In this document: positions 35,422 to 47,892 of the stretch, in pieces
How positions within the stretch are numbered: the stretch's first letter is position 1
How the letters are laid out: every line of letters starts with the position of its first letter
DNA from: Erythrobacteraceae bacterium CCH12-C2
Lineage (GTDB): Bacteria; Pseudomonadota; Alphaproteobacteria; Sphingomonadales; Sphingomonadaceae
Direction of reading: 5' to 3'
Length of the DNA: 64,000 bases
Assembly (NCBI GenBank): GCA_001556995.1
Contig: LSKF01000079.1
Location: 1-64,000 of the forward strand
Position numbers and translations under genes: made by a program
The notes under the pieces: model-generated
Database searches by the model: none
The model's input: only the letters and a program-made list of their open reading frames with translations
Told to the model about the DNA's origin: nothing

Positions 35422-35450
35422 TTGCCACCAACGACCACTAACATTATATA
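35422..35450 (+). promoter_or_regulatory. Candidate sigma-70-type promoter for the TonB receptor
   Basis: TTGCCA (35422-35427), 17-bp spacer, TATATA (35445-35450), located 134 bp before the receptor ATG. The 366-bp gap 35218-35583 is clearly AT-richer than its surroundings and contains TGCAA-type half sites (for example GCTTGCAGATTGGCAA near 35491) that resemble the presumed LacI operator. No coding region is supported within it. Confidence 0.45.
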
Positions 35451-35583
35451 GATGAATGAGAAATTGGCATTTCGCCGATCAGCAGTCGGGCTTGCAGATT
35501 GGCAATTTACCTCGGCTGCAGACTGCTGTATGAAAAAATCTGCAAAGCGGGGCGTTTGACGTCGCTTGCGGGAGGGGATTGTG

Positions 35584-38418
35584 ATGAAAAAGAACGGGAT
35601 CAATGCAAGCGCGCGCCTGCTGTGCGGCGCAGCGACTTTTCTGGCTCTGGCCGCAACCGGGACCCCGGTGCTGGCGCAGGATGCCGATAAGCAGGCAGCC
35701 GAGAATCAGCCGACCGAGGTTGCGGAAGAAGAATATGACGGCGAAATGGTCGTCACCGGCATTCGCGGGTCGATCATGTCCTCGCTCGATGCCAAGCGTA
35801 AGGCGACCTCGATCGTCGAAGTGATCTCTTCGGAAGACATCGGCCTCCTGCCCGACCTTTCGATCGCCGATACCCTCGCGCGCCTGCCCGGCGTGACCGC
35901 GCAGCGTGTGCGCGGCCGTTCGCAGCAGGTTTCGATCCGCGGTCTCGGCCCCGATTTCAGCCTCGCGCTGCTCAACGGTCGCGAAGTGGTCTCGGCGGGC
36001 AACAACCGCGGGATTGAATTCGACCAGTTCCCGAGCGAGCTGATCGGCACTGGCATTGTGTACAAGACCGGCGATGCGCAGCTTGCGGCGATCGGGATTG
36101 CGGGCGCGGTCGACCTGCGCACCATCAAGCCGCTCGACTCGAGCAAGCGCCAACTCACCGTGTCGGGCACCTACACGATCAACGACAACGGCTCGCTCAA
36201 TCCCGATTTCCCTGACGATGGTTACCGCTTCTTCGGCAGCTATATTGATCAGAACGCTGATGGCACCATCGGCTGGTCGATCGGCGCGACGATCCAGTCG
36301 ATTCCAACCCAGATCATCCAGCGCGAGCTGAAGACCAACAATGGGCAGGTTGACCGCACCTCGACCCCCGGCGGCGTGGTTTTCCCGCGCGACAACCCGC
36401 GTCAGGGCGTGCAGAGCCGCCAGTTCGAGCGCACCTCGATTGCAGGCAGCCTGCAGTTCGAGCCGACCGACCGCTTCTCGCTGACGATTGATTCGTTCTA
36501 CACCGGCACGCAGGACGCAGGCATTTTCCGCGGCACGGAGACCCCGATTGCTTCGTGGAGCACCAATGGCGGGGCGCAGGTGGGCACGGTCTCCGGCGCT
36601 GGTCCCTTTGCCGATTCGGCGACCTACCGGAACGTCTTCCCGATCCTGCGCACCGACACCGAGGGTGCGGATTCGTCGATCTTCGCGATTGGTGGCAACC
36701 TCGAATGGAAGGCCACCGACAACCTCGGTTTTGTGCTCGATTATGGCTATTCGACGCTTGATCGCGATGACGTCGATTACGAGTCTTACGCCGGCACCGG
36801 CCGCGCCGGGTCTGGCCCGGCCGACACGCTGACCTTTACCTTCCCGCGGAACGGCGAATACAGCATCGACGGGCTGATCGATTACACCGATCCCAATAAT
36901 GTGCTGCTCACCGATCCGGGCGGCTGGGGTCAGGTTGGCTTCCTGCGCGAACCGGAAATCAATGACGAGCTGCACCAGCTGCGCGCCGAGGCCTATTGGG
37001 AGTTTGAGGGCGGCATCATCGACCGCATCGTGGCTGGCTGGCTCTACACCGACCGCAGCAAGGATTTCGACAACAACGGCACCTTCCTGCGCCCCGGCGT
37101 TGGCTTTGTGAACAGCTCGCTGCGGATCCCGACCGACCTGATCGTCGGGGCCACCAATACCAAGGGGATCGGGCAAGACATCATCGCCTATAACCCGGCA
37201 AGCCTGCTCACCAGTGGTGCCTATCTGCTTCAGCGCGCCACTGATGATACCGAGTGGGTGGTTGAGGAGCAGGTCCACAATTTCTACATCCAGGCCAATA
37301 TCGACGGCGATCTGGGTTCGGTGCCGGTGCGGGGCAATATCGGCCTGCGCTATGTCGATACCTCGCAAAGCTCGACCGGCACGATCAGCGGCGGCTTCGT
37401 CAACCAGGTGGACTTTAACTACGACAACTGGCTGCCGAGCGCCAACCTCAGCTTCGAGGTCGCGCCCGACACGTTCATCCGCGCGGCCTTTGCCAAGACG
37501 ATCACCCGGGCGCGGCTTGATCAGCTGGCGGCGAACCAGAGCATCACCGTTAATGCGCTGAGCTGTGCGGACACCAATGGCGATCAGGTTCCCGACCGGG
37601 TGCTCGGCTTCAACCCGCCCTCGCTGGTGTGCTTCAACTTGGGCGGCGGTAACCCGACGCTCCAACCCTATCGCTCGACATCGTACGATCTCTCATTCGA
37701 GAAGTATTTCTCGCCCGGTTCGGCCATTATCGTCGCCGGGTTCTACAAGGATCTGTCGGATTGGGTTGTCAGCCAGCCTGCTCTGATCGATTTCACGCAG
37801 GCGATTGAGAACGCAGGGTTCGGTTCGATCCTCAACACCGCCCCCGAACTTGCGGTCGGTGCGTTCAACGGGCCGGTAAACTTCTCGAACGGCTCGATCA
37901 TCGGGATCGAAGGCACGGTGCGGATCAACTTCGGTGATTTCACCGACGCCTTGGACGGCTTCGGCGGGTTCTATTCGCTGACCTATTCGGATGCGGAAAT
38001 CGAAGCACCCGGCAACGGATCAATCGCGATCCCGGGTTATTCTGACCTGACCTGGTCGGGCGATATCTTCTACGAAAAGAACGGTTTCCGTGCCAAGCTG
38101 GCGGCGCGCTATCGCGGCGGGTTCCTGTCGGAAGTGCCGAACTTCTCGGGCGGGCTCGAAGGGGCAGAAGCACTGAGCGAGACCATCTTGGACGCGCAGC
38201 TTGGTTACACGTTCGAGCGCGAAGGCAGCTTCCTCAACGGGGTGCAGATCCTCGCCGAAGTCTTCAACCTGACCGACGAGCCCTTCGTGACCGAAAACGA
38301 ATTGTTCGACCGGGCCAATGGCAGCAACCCGCCGCCGCAATCGCTCGGGGTGTCCTTCCCGAGCCGCCACGAGCTTTACGGGCGGACGTTCCAGTTCACG
38401 ATCCGCAAGAGCTTTTGA
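35584..38418 (+). CDS. TonB-dependent receptor, probable maltodextrin transporter
   Basis: 944 residues from ATG 35584, preceded by a strong GGGAGGGG site. A signal peptide (to about residue 33, ending LAQD) precedes the plug domain (about 60-190), which carries a VVTGIRGS TonB-box-like start and the PDLSIADTLARLPGVTAQR segment with VSIRGLGPDFSLALLNGRE. A 22-strand barrel follows and ends GRTFQFTIRKSF, with the terminal Phe. It belongs to the long TonB-Xanth-Caul type of sugar receptors. Regulated neighbours (LacI, GH13, GH97) make maltose/maltodextrin the likely ligand. A terminator follows the stop. Confidence 0.9.
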   Translation: MKKNGINASARLLCGAATFLALAATGTPVLAQDADKQAAENQPTEVAEEEYDGEMVVTGIRGSIMSSLDAKRKATSIVEVISSEDIGLLPDLSIADTLARLPGVTAQRVRGRSQQVSIRGLGPDFSLALLNGREVVSAGNNRGIEFDQFPSELIGTGIVYKTGDAQLAAIGIAGAVDLRTIKPLDSSKRQLTVSGTYTINDNGSLNPDFPDDGYRFFGSYIDQNADGTIGWSIGATIQSIPTQIIQRELKTNNGQVDRTSTPGGVVFPRDNPRQGVQSRQFERTSIAGSLQFEPTDRFSLTIDSFYTGTQDAGIFRGTETPIASWSTNGGAQVGTVSGAGPFADSATYRNVFPILRTDTEGADSSIFAIGGNLEWKATDNLGFVLDYGYSTLDRDDVDYESYAGTGRAGSGPADTLTFTFPRNGEYSIDGLIDYTDPNNVLLTDPGGWGQVGFLREPEINDELHQLRAEAYWEFEGGIIDRIVAGWLYTDRSKDFDNNGTFLRPGVGFVNSSLRIPTDLIVGATNTKGIGQDIIAYNPASLLTSGAYLLQRATDDTEWVVEEQVHNFYIQANIDGDLGSVPVRGNIGLRYVDTSQSSTGTISGGFVNQVDFNYDNWLPSANLSFEVAPDTFIRAAFAKTITRARLDQLAANQSITVNALSCADTNGDQVPDRVLGFNPPSLVCFNLGGGNPTLQPYRSTSYDLSFEKYFSPGSAIIVAGFYKDLSDWVVSQPALIDFTQAIENAGFGSILNTAPELAVGAFNGPVNFSNGSIIGIEGTVRINFGDFTDALDGFGGFYSLTYSDAEIEAPGNGSIAIPGYSDLTWSGDIFYEKNGFRAKLAARYRGGFLSEVPNFSGGLEGAEALSETILDAQLGYTFEREGSFLNGVQILAEVFNLTDEPFVTENELFDRANGSNPPPQSLGVSFPSRHELYGRTFQFTIRKSF

Positions 38419-38463
38419 CGAGACAGGGTCCCAAGCTCTCCCCTGCCTCAGGGACTCAAGGAA

Positions 38464-38493
38464 GGGCTCGCCAGCGATGGCGGGCCCTTTTTT
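38464..38493 (+). terminator. Rho-independent terminator after the TonB receptor
   Basis: Stem GGGCTCGCCA (38464-38473), loop GCGA, TGGCGGGCCC (38478-38487) with one G-T wobble, then TTTTTT. It lies between the receptor and the convergent halogenase 2 gene. Confidence 0.85.
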
Positions 38494-38551
38494 CTGGGGC
38501 AGGGAAGGCGGCCGTCGCTGGGTCTTGCGCGATGTTTCGCGCGAAAGATGG

Positions 38552-41109
<2,558 letters not shown>

Positions 41110-42762
41110 TCAGCTTGCCCCAATCGCCGCCCAATAGCCACTGCTGGGGGCCAGAACCGCTGGCAATGCGGCGCTGCCGACCACGGTCTCAGTGGTGAGC
41201 AGGCGCAAAGGGCCAAGGTTGGCGGGCGGGGACCAGCTTTCCGGTTCATCGCCGAGGTTGAAGACGCACAGCACCCGCTCGCCATCGGCCTCACGGATGA
41301 AGGCCAGCACCGCCTCGGGCGCGTCGAGCAGCGTGATATCCCCGCTCACCAGCGCCGGATGATGGCGACGCAAATGGAGCAGTTGCCGCGTGTAAGCGAG
41401 GGTGGAGCCGGGGTCAGCGGCTTGCCTGTCGGCAGAAAGCTGCGCGTGAGCCGGGTCCAGCTTGAGCCAGGTGCGGTTGGCGCTGGAAAATCCCGCTTGC
41501 GGCGCGGAAGCCTGCCACGGCATCGGCGTGCGCGCCCCGTCACGGCCGAGCGTGTGGGGCCAGTTGGCGATGGCTTCGGGGTCTTGCAGGTCCTCGTAGG
41601 CGACTTCGCCCTGCGGCAGGCCGAGTTCCTCGCCCTGATAGATGATCGGATTGCCGCGCAGGCTGAGCAGCAGCAGCAGCCCCAGCCGGGCGGCGCGGGG
41701 CATGTCACCATCGCGGGTCCAGCGGGTGACGCTGCGCGGGGCATCATGGTTCGAGAAGGCCCATGAGGGCCAGCCCTCACCTTCCGCGCCGCTCCATTGC
41801 GAGAGGCTGGCGCGCACCAGCGGCGCGGTCAGCTGCTGGGCGTAGAGGAAATCGAAGTTATAGGCCGAATCCAGCCGCTTGCCGCCTTCCGTGAAGGCCT
41901 TCATCTCGGCCAGCGGCTCCGGCCCGCCGACTTCGGCAACGGTGAAGCGGCCCGGAAATTCGTCGATCGTCGCGCGGATCCGCTCAAGGAAGGCGGTAAT
42001 GTCGGGGTGCGACTGGTTGTACTGCTTGACCTGCATGTCGAACGGCCGGGTCACCAGCTCGATCGGCGTGCCGCTCGGCGGATTGTCGCGCAGCAGCGGG
42101 TCATGCATCGCAAAGTTCAGCGCATCCAAGCGGAACCCGTCAACGCCCCGGCTGAGCCAGAACCGCGCCACATCGAGCAGCGCATCCTGCACGGCACGGT
42201 TGTGGACGTTGAGATCGGGCTGCGAGGTCAGGAAATTGTGCAGGTAATACTGCTTCCTCGGCCCATCCCACTGCCACGCCGAGCCGCCGAACACCGATTG
42301 CCAGTTCGATGGCGGCGAGCCGTCGGGCTTGGGGTCGGCCCAGACATACCAGTCGGCCCTGGGATTGGTGCGATCTTGCCGGCTTTCCTGAAACCACGCG
42401 TGTTCATCGGAGGTGTGCGAATAGACCTGGTCTATGATCACCTTGAGGCCGAGCGCATGCGCCTTTTCCACCACCCGGTCGAAATCGGCAAAACTGCCGA
42501 AGCTGGGGTCAATCCCGCAGTAATCGGCCACATCATAGCCGAAATCCTTCATCGGCGAGGTGAAGAAGGGCGAGATCCAGATGCCGTCGACGCCCAGATC
42601 GGCGATGTAGTCGAGCCCCTCAGCGATCCCCGCAAGGTCGCCGATCCCGTCGCCATTGGTGTCGCGGAACGAGCGCGGGTAGATCTGGTAGATGACAGCC
42701 CCCCGCCACCACGCCAGCGGGCTGGTGGTGGCCAGTTCAGCGGCGTCCAGTGCCGTTGCCAT
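41110..42762 (-). CDS. Alpha-glucosidase, GH13 (cytoplasmic)
   Basis: 550 residues, no signal peptide, so cytoplasmic. The GH13 signature is complete: YQIYPRSFRDTNGDGIGD (25-42), nucleophile Asp 213 in GFRLDALNF, acid/base Glu 277 in VAEVGG, and transition-state Asp 340 in SNHDAPR. The sequence is of the oligo-1,6-glucosidase/alpha-glucosidase subfamily and hydrolyses terminal alpha-glucosyl units of maltose and maltodextrins after MFS uptake. The ATG overlaps the preceding stop by 1 bp (TAATG). Confidence 0.94.
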   Translation of the reverse strand: MATALDAAELATTSPLAWWRGAVIYQIYPRSFRDTNGDGIGDLAGIAEGLDYIADLGVDGIWISPFFTSPMKDFGYDVADYCGIDPSFGSFADFDRVVEKAHALGLKVIIDQVYSHTSDEHAWFQESRQDRTNPRADWYVWADPKPDGSPPSNWQSVFGGSAWQWDGPRKQYYLHNFLTSQPDLNVHNRAVQDALLDVARFWLSRGVDGFRLDALNFAMHDPLLRDNPPSGTPIELVTRPFDMQVKQYNQSHPDITAFLERIRATIDEFPGRFTVAEVGGPEPLAEMKAFTEGGKRLDSAYNFDFLYAQQLTAPLVRASLSQWSGAEGEGWPSWAFSNHDAPRSVTRWTRDGDMPRAARLGLLLLLSLRGNPIIYQGEELGLPQGEVAYEDLQDPEAIANWPHTLGRDGARTPMPWQASAPQAGFSSANRTWLKLDPAHAQLSADRQAADPGSTLAYTRQLLHLRRHHPALVSGDITLLDAPEAVLAFIREADGERVLCVFNLGDEPESWSPPANLGPLRLLTTETVVGSAALPAVLAPSSGYWAAIGAS

Positions 42763-44603
42763 TAGTCGTCAGTCTCCAGGATGCAGGCGGCAAAGCCGAA
42801 GGCGGGAAGCGCGATCTGCACCGTGCCGGGGGCGGCAAGCGCGGTCGGGCAGGCGCCCACCAGCGGCGCGATTTTGCGGGCGCGGTAGCTGACCTCGATG
42901 GCTTGCGAAAGTGGTTGATCGCCGGTGTTGAACGCGAGAATGACGCGCTGTCCGGTTTCGGGATCGTGGCGTTCCACCGCGAGCAGGCCGGGGGCGGTTT
43001 CCTCGAACGCGCGCACGGTGGAGAGCCCGCGCCGAAGGGCGGAGCTGGCGGTGCGCGCCGCCGCCAATTCGCCGATCAAGCGGTAAAGCGGGTGGGCGGT
43101 GTCGAAATTGCTCTGCGCCGTGGTGGCCTTGGTGCCGATCAGGCGGTTGTCGTTGTATGCCGCGACCTTGCTGGGAAACATATCCTCGCGTGCCAGCTGG
43201 TCATTGCCGTCGGAGATGAAGCCCTGTTCGTCGCCGTAATAGACCGTCGGCACCCCGCGCAGCAGGAACATCATCGCGTGCCCCAGCTTCACACGGGCCA
43301 GCAGGGTGTCGGGCGCGTCCGAACCGCTCATCTGGCGCACGAACATGGAAAAGCGCCCGAAATCGTGGTTGCCGAGGAAGGTCGGCAGGCCCACCGCCGT
43401 CCGCGCGCCGCCGGGATAGATCGCGTCCTGCTGAAGGAATTCGGCCATCAGCCGGGGCGGGCTTTTGCCGCTCGCGACCATCTGCGCTGCCTTGGCAAAC
43501 CCCATGTCGAGCGCATAGGGGAGCTGGCTTTCGGCCATCACTTGGGCCGCGAGGGTAGCGGTGGGTTCCTCGTAAGCGATCTCGCCGAAGATGTGGAAGT
43601 GGTCGATCCCCTTGGCTTTGGCGCGGGCGAGGATCGGGGGCACGAAGGCGCGCCAGAATTCCGGGTTCACGTGTTTGGCGGTATCGATGCGGTAGCCGTC
43701 GATCCCGTAATCATCGATCCACTGGCCGAAGATATCGATCATCCCTGCGACCACGCGTGGGTGTTCGGTCGCAAGGTCATCGAGCCCCGAGAAGTCGCCA
43801 TAGACGCTGCTCTCGCCGATCCAGTGCGAATTGCCGCGGTTGTGATAGAGCGTGACGTCGTTGAGCCACGCGGGCACCTTCGCGTTCTTTTCCGCATCGG
43901 GCACCACCGGGGTATAGGCGAAGGCGGGGTCAGTCAGCCGCGCCCAGTTGGCGGGATCGGGATTGTCATCGCCTTCGAACCCGGCGTTGATCGGAGCGCC
44001 CTGAGGCCCGCCGCGGCGCAAGAAGGGATAGTCGCCCTTGCTGCGATAGCGGTATCCGTTCGCCTCACCTTCCGCGTAGCCAATCACATCGGCGGTGTGG
44101 TTGATGATGATGTCCATATAGACCTTCATCCCCCGTGCGTGGGCGGCATCGACGAAGGCCTTGAATTCGGCATTGGTGCCGAAATGCGGGTCGACGCTGG
44201 TGAAATCGGTCACCCAATAGCCGTGATAGCCCGCGCTTTCCTCGCCCGGCTTGCCCTGCACCGGCTTGTTCTTGAACACCGGCGCGAACCAGATCGCGGT
44301 CACCCCCATGCCTTGAATATAGTCAAGGCGCTGGGTCAGGCCCTTCAGGTCGCCGCCGTGGTAGAAGCCCTTGTGAGTGGGGTCGAAACCGTGCTGGAAC
44401 GGGCCGCCCTTCAGCCCGCCCCGATCATTGGCCGGATCGCCGTTTTCGAACCGGTCAGGCAAGACGAAATAGATGATCTCGTCCTCAAGCTGCCGTTCGC
44501 TGATTGGCGCGGCTGAAGGCGGCGCTTCCGGGGCAGGCGCGCCCCCTGCCAAAGCGGTGCTCGCCCACAACAACGCAGCAGCCCCTGCGAAGATTCGCAT
44601 CAT
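42762..44603 (-). CDS. Periplasmic GH13 amylase (SusA/cyclomaltodextrinase-like)
   Basis: 613 residues from ATG 44603, with GGAGGGAG upstream; frames extending to 45128 cover the MFS gene and are rejected. A signal peptide (to about residue 19) exports the enzyme. GH13 residues: Asp 307 in GYRIDTAKH, Glu 341 in FGEIAYE, Asp 414 in GNHDFGR. It has an N-terminal extension with DRFENGDPAND, typical of Ca-binding periplasmic amylases/neopullulanases. It should cut long maltodextrins to short oligomers. It is the first gene of the four-gene minus-strand operon. Confidence 0.93.
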   Translation of the reverse strand: MMRIFAGAAALLWASTALAGGAPAPEAPPSAAPISERQLEDEIIYFVLPDRFENGDPANDRGGLKGGPFQHGFDPTHKGFYHGGDLKGLTQRLDYIQGMGVTAIWFAPVFKNKPVQGKPGEESAGYHGYWVTDFTSVDPHFGTNAEFKAFVDAAHARGMKVYMDIIINHTADVIGYAEGEANGYRYRSKGDYPFLRRGGPQGAPINAGFEGDDNPDPANWARLTDPAFAYTPVVPDAEKNAKVPAWLNDVTLYHNRGNSHWIGESSVYGDFSGLDDLATEHPRVVAGMIDIFGQWIDDYGIDGYRIDTAKHVNPEFWRAFVPPILARAKAKGIDHFHIFGEIAYEEPTATLAAQVMAESQLPYALDMGFAKAAQMVASGKSPPRLMAEFLQQDAIYPGGARTAVGLPTFLGNHDFGRFSMFVRQMSGSDAPDTLLARVKLGHAMMFLLRGVPTVYYGDEQGFISDGNDQLAREDMFPSKVAAYNDNRLIGTKATTAQSNFDTAHPLYRLIGELAAARTASSALRRGLSTVRAFEETAPGLLAVERHDPETGQRVILAFNTGDQPLSQAIEVSYRARKIAPLVGACPTALAAPGTVQIALPAFGFAACILETDD

Positions 44604-44771
44604 GACCCAACTCCCTCCGCCGATGTTTCTGCCAGCATGGGAAAATTTTTGCAAATCTTTGTGAAAGCCACATGCGCGGGCACGTCTGTTTTGCAAGGCT
44701 TGGAAATACAGCAAGATTACCGCAAGGCGCACGATTGGACCCGGAAATCTCGCACCAGAATTCGAATGCGT

Positions 44772-44789
44772 CTTGCAAATTTTTGCAAG
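44772..44789. promoter_or_regulatory. Candidate LacI operator in divergent sus promoter region
   Basis: CTTGCAAATTTTTGCAAG, 8-bp arms around TT. Further TGCAA half sites are at 44650, 44692 and 44800, giving five copies in about 155 bp. The 298-bp gap 44604-44901 carries the divergent promoters for the GH13 operon (-) and the MFS/GH13/GH97 operon (+). No gene is supported in it. Confidence 0.6.
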
Positions 44790-44901
44790 CTGGCCAGACT
44801 GCAAACCGCGAGGGGGATGATCATCGGGCGCGAGACCCGTGACACTACCGCCCGCGATCAGCCGCGTCACCCCCGTGCGGGATCGGCGCGCGGGAGAGGG
44901 T

Positions 44902-46500
44902 ATGGACATGACGCAAGCCGGCCACAAGCCTGCGCTGAATCCGGCGCAGATCTGGAACATGAGCTTCGGGTTCCTCGGCATCCAGATCGGGTTCGATCTG
45001 CAAAACGGCAATGTCAGCCGTATTTTCCAGACCTTGGGCGCGGACGTGAGCGATTTGGCGATCCTGTGGATCGCCGCGCCGATGACGGGGCTGCTGGTGC
45101 AACCGATCATCGGGCACCTGTCTGACAAGACCTGGATGCGGTTCGGCAGCGGGTATGGTCGGCGGCGGCCCTATTTTCTCGCGGGTGCGCTGCTGGCGAG
45201 CCTTGCGCTGTTCATCATGCCCAACGCGCCCGCGCTTTGGGTGGCGGCGGGGATGCTGTGGCTGATGGACGCCTCGCTCAACATCACGATGGAGCCGTTC
45301 CGCGCCTTTGTCGGCGACAGTCTGCCCGATCGCCAGCGCACCATCGGCTATGCGATGCAGAGCTTTTTCATTGGCGCGGGCGCGGTGCTGGCGGGGGCGC
45401 TGCCGTGGATGATGACGAACTGGCTGGGCCTCTCGAACGTCGCGCCCGAGGGGCAGATCCCCGCGACGGTGCAATGGGCGTTCTATATCGGCGGGGCGGC
45501 TCTGCTGGCGGCGGTGGCGTGGACGGTGTTCACGACGCGGGAATATTCGCCCGAAGAGCTGGCCCGGTTCGAGGAGGCCCGCCACGGGGCGCAGGCACCG
45601 CGCGCGGCAAGTGCGCGGCGCAGTGCGGCACAATTTCGCAGCGGCGGGATGATGTGGGTTGTGGCCGGGTTGGGGCTCGCGGCGCTGGTGGCACTCGCCC
45701 GGGGCGAGACGCGGCCTGCGTTCCTCGGCGATATCGAGGTCGCGCAGGAGCTTTACGTGCTCGCCGCGCTGGTGGGCGGGTTCGGTGTGATCCAGCTTGT
45801 CGCCGCCAGTCTGCGCGGGCAAAGCCGCAACGACAGCGGCTTCATGGAGGTGGTGAGCGATCTCTTCGCCATGCCCAAGACCATGCGCCAGCTTGCAGTG
45901 GTCCAGTTCTTCAGCTGGTTCGCGATGTTCGCGATGTGGATTTATGGCACCCCGGCGGTCGCCGAATATCACTTTGCTTCGCCCGATCCGGCGACGCGCG
46001 GCTATCAGGATGCGGCCGACTGGTGGAGCCTTTTGGGATCGGTGCGCAATGGGCTGGCAGCCGTGGCGGCGCTCGGGTTCATCCTCATCGCCGCGCGGTT
46101 CGACCGCTGCCGGCTTCACGCGATCAATCTGCTGCTCGGCGCGGCGGGGTTTGCCGCGACGCTGCTGATCCGCGATCCGGGGATGCTGTGGGTGCCGATG
46201 ATCGGGATCGGGATTGCCTGGGCCTCGATCGTGTCGCTGCCCTATGCGATCCTCGCGGGCTGCGTCCCGGCCGAAAAAATGGGCATTTACATGGGGGTGT
46301 TCAACATCTTCATCGTGGTGCCGCAGCTGCTCGCGGCGACAGTGCTGGGGTTCCTCATCACCAACCTGTTCGGGGGCGAGCCGATTTATGCATTCGCGAT
46401 TGCCTCGGTCAGCTTTGTGCTGGCGGCGGCGGCGACGCTGCTGGTGACCGATGGCGAGAGCGCGGCGGGTGCAGCCGGCTTGCGGGCGGGAGAGGCGTGA
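44902..46500 (+). CDS. MFS maltose/maltodextrin transporter (SLC45-like)
   Basis: 532 residues from ATG 44902 (GGGAGAGGG just upstream; ATG 44908 is possible). Twelve transmembrane segments, with the SLC45/GPH-like marks GFLGIQIGFDLQNGNVSRIF at the first helix and GRRRPYFLAGALL at the loop 2-3 hinge. Such carriers take up maltose or short maltodextrins. Placement between the periplasmic amylase and a second GH13 supports the substrate call. The stop overlaps the next start (TGATG). Confidence 0.9.
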   Translation: MDMTQAGHKPALNPAQIWNMSFGFLGIQIGFDLQNGNVSRIFQTLGADVSDLAILWIAAPMTGLLVQPIIGHLSDKTWMRFGSGYGRRRPYFLAGALLASLALFIMPNAPALWVAAGMLWLMDASLNITMEPFRAFVGDSLPDRQRTIGYAMQSFFIGAGAVLAGALPWMMTNWLGLSNVAPEGQIPATVQWAFYIGGAALLAAVAWTVFTTREYSPEELARFEEARHGAQAPRAASARRSAAQFRSGGMMWVVAGLGLAALVALARGETRPAFLGDIEVAQELYVLAALVGGFGVIQLVAASLRGQSRNDSGFMEVVSDLFAMPKTMRQLAVVQFFSWFAMFAMWIYGTPAVAEYHFASPDPATRGYQDAADWWSLLGSVRNGLAAVAALGFILIAARFDRCRLHAINLLLGAAGFAATLLIRDPGMLWVPMIGIGIAWASIVSLPYAILAGCVPAEKMGIYMGVFNIFIVVPQLLAATVLGFLITNLFGGEPIYAFAIASVSFVLAAAATLLVTDGESAAGAAGLRAGEA

Positions 46501-47864
46501 TGCGCCTCGCTCTCGCCCTGCTGGCGAGCGCTCTGGCCGCCGCCCCGGCCTTGGCCGAGCCCGACTACGCCCCGCGCGATCCCGTGGAGATTATCAACGC
46601 CACGTGGACAGCCGACGCGGTGCTCTATCAGCTCAACACCCGCCAATTCACGCGCGAGGGCACCTTTGCCGCGGCGCAGAAGCAGCTTCCGCGCCTTGCC
46701 GCGATGGGGGTCGACATCATCTGGCTGATGCCAATCCACCCGATTGGCGAGGCGAACCGCAAGGGTTCCTTGGGTAGCCCCTATGCCGTGCGCGATTACC
46801 GCGCGGTCAATCCGGAGTTGGGTAGCGAGGCTGAATTCCGCGCCTTTGTCGCCGAGGCTCACCGGCTGGGCCTGAAGGTAATCCTCGACTGGGTCGCCAA
46901 CCATTCGGCCTATGACAACCCGCTGACCCAAAGCCACCCCGAATGGTACACCCGCACCCCCGAAGGCGCGCTGACCTCGCCTGCGGGAACCGATTGGTCG
47001 GACGTCGCGGATTTCGACTACAGCCAGCCGGGCCTACGCCGCTACATGACCGAAAGCCTCGTCTATTGGGTGCGCGAGTTCGGGGTCGACGGCTACCGGG
47101 CTGACGTCGCGGGCTATGTCCCGACCGATTTCTGGGAAACCGCGCGGGCGGAGCTGGGCAAGGTGAAGCCCGTCTTCATGCTCGCCGAATGGGAGCAGCG
47201 CGATCTCCACGCCCGCGCTTTTGATGCGACCTATGGCTGGGGCTGGAAGGAGGCGATGCAGCGCCTCGTCAAAAGCGGCGAGGGCGCGGGGCCGATCCGG
47301 GGATATTATGCTGGTCAGCTTGAGACCTGGCCGCAGGCCGCGATGCGCATGGTCTATACCGAGAACCACGACCAGAATTCGTGGGACGGTGTCGCGGCGG
47401 AGATTTACGGCCCAGCTTATGAGGCGGCGATTGCGCTGTCCTTTGTCGGCAGCGGCCTGCCGCTGATCTACAATGGGCAGGAAGCGGACAATGACCGCCA
47501 ATTGCAGTTCTTCGAGCGTGATCCGATTGTCTGGAAGGACGGCAAGCACGCCGCGCTGTTCGCCAAGCTGATCGCGCTCAAGACCGAGATGCGCGCGCTC
47601 CACAATGGCCGCTTTGGGGCGCCGATGGTCGAGGTGCCCACCAATGCCGCCGCCGATGTCTTTGCCTTCACGCGGGGGCAGGCGGGCGAACGGGTGTTCG
47701 TGGTGTTCAACCTCTCGCCGCGGCCGCAGCGGGTGAACTTCAACCATGCCCGCCACCACGGCACCTACACCGATGCACTGGGCGGCGCGGCCATGACATT
47801 CGCAGGCGGCGAGACGCTTGAACTGCCCGCCTGGGGCTACCGGATCTTCAAACAGACAAAATGA
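46500..47864 (+). CDS. Periplasmic GH13 alpha-amylase family protein (short)
   Basis: 454 residues from ATG 46500 (frames further upstream cover the MFS gene). Signal peptide to about residue 19. Catalytic set: Asp 202 (GYRADVAGY), Glu 230 (LAEWEQRD) and Asp 291 (ENHDQNS). An unusual N-terminal half without the classical domain B length makes this shorter than typical amylases. It belongs to the periplasmic amylase group often found beside GH97 in sus loci. It lies 28 bp before the GH97 gene in the same operon. Confidence 0.88.
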   Translation: MRLALALLASALAAAPALAEPDYAPRDPVEIINATWTADAVLYQLNTRQFTREGTFAAAQKQLPRLAAMGVDIIWLMPIHPIGEANRKGSLGSPYAVRDYRAVNPELGSEAEFRAFVAEAHRLGLKVILDWVANHSAYDNPLTQSHPEWYTRTPEGALTSPAGTDWSDVADFDYSQPGLRRYMTESLVYWVREFGVDGYRADVAGYVPTDFWETARAELGKVKPVFMLAEWEQRDLHARAFDATYGWGWKEAMQRLVKSGEGAGPIRGYYAGQLETWPQAAMRMVYTENHDQNSWDGVAAEIYGPAYEAAIALSFVGSGLPLIYNGQEADNDRQLQFFERDPIVWKDGKHAALFAKLIALKTEMRALHNGRFGAPMVEVPTNAAADVFAFTRGQAGERVFVVFNLSPRPQRVNFNHARHHGTYTDALGGAAMTFAGGETLELPAWGYRIFKQTK

Positions 47865-47892
47865 GCGCCAGGAAAGGCGCGGGAGAGGGATA

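Noticed and set aside
35283..35603. Open frame on the minus strand in the regulatory gap before the TonB receptor
   Set aside because: It overlaps the receptor start, has no recognisable domain and sits in AT-rich promoter DNA; the promoter reading explains the region better.
44839..44901. Upstream start for the MFS transporter (GTG-like frame with 21 extra residues)
   Set aside because: The extra residues are hydrophilic and precede a good ribosome site at 44890-44900; ATG 44902 matches the family start.
45237..46499. N-terminal extension of the short GH13 gene (about 420 more codons)
   Set aside because: It is the same DNA as the MFS gene in another frame; the signal peptide begins exactly at ATG 46500.
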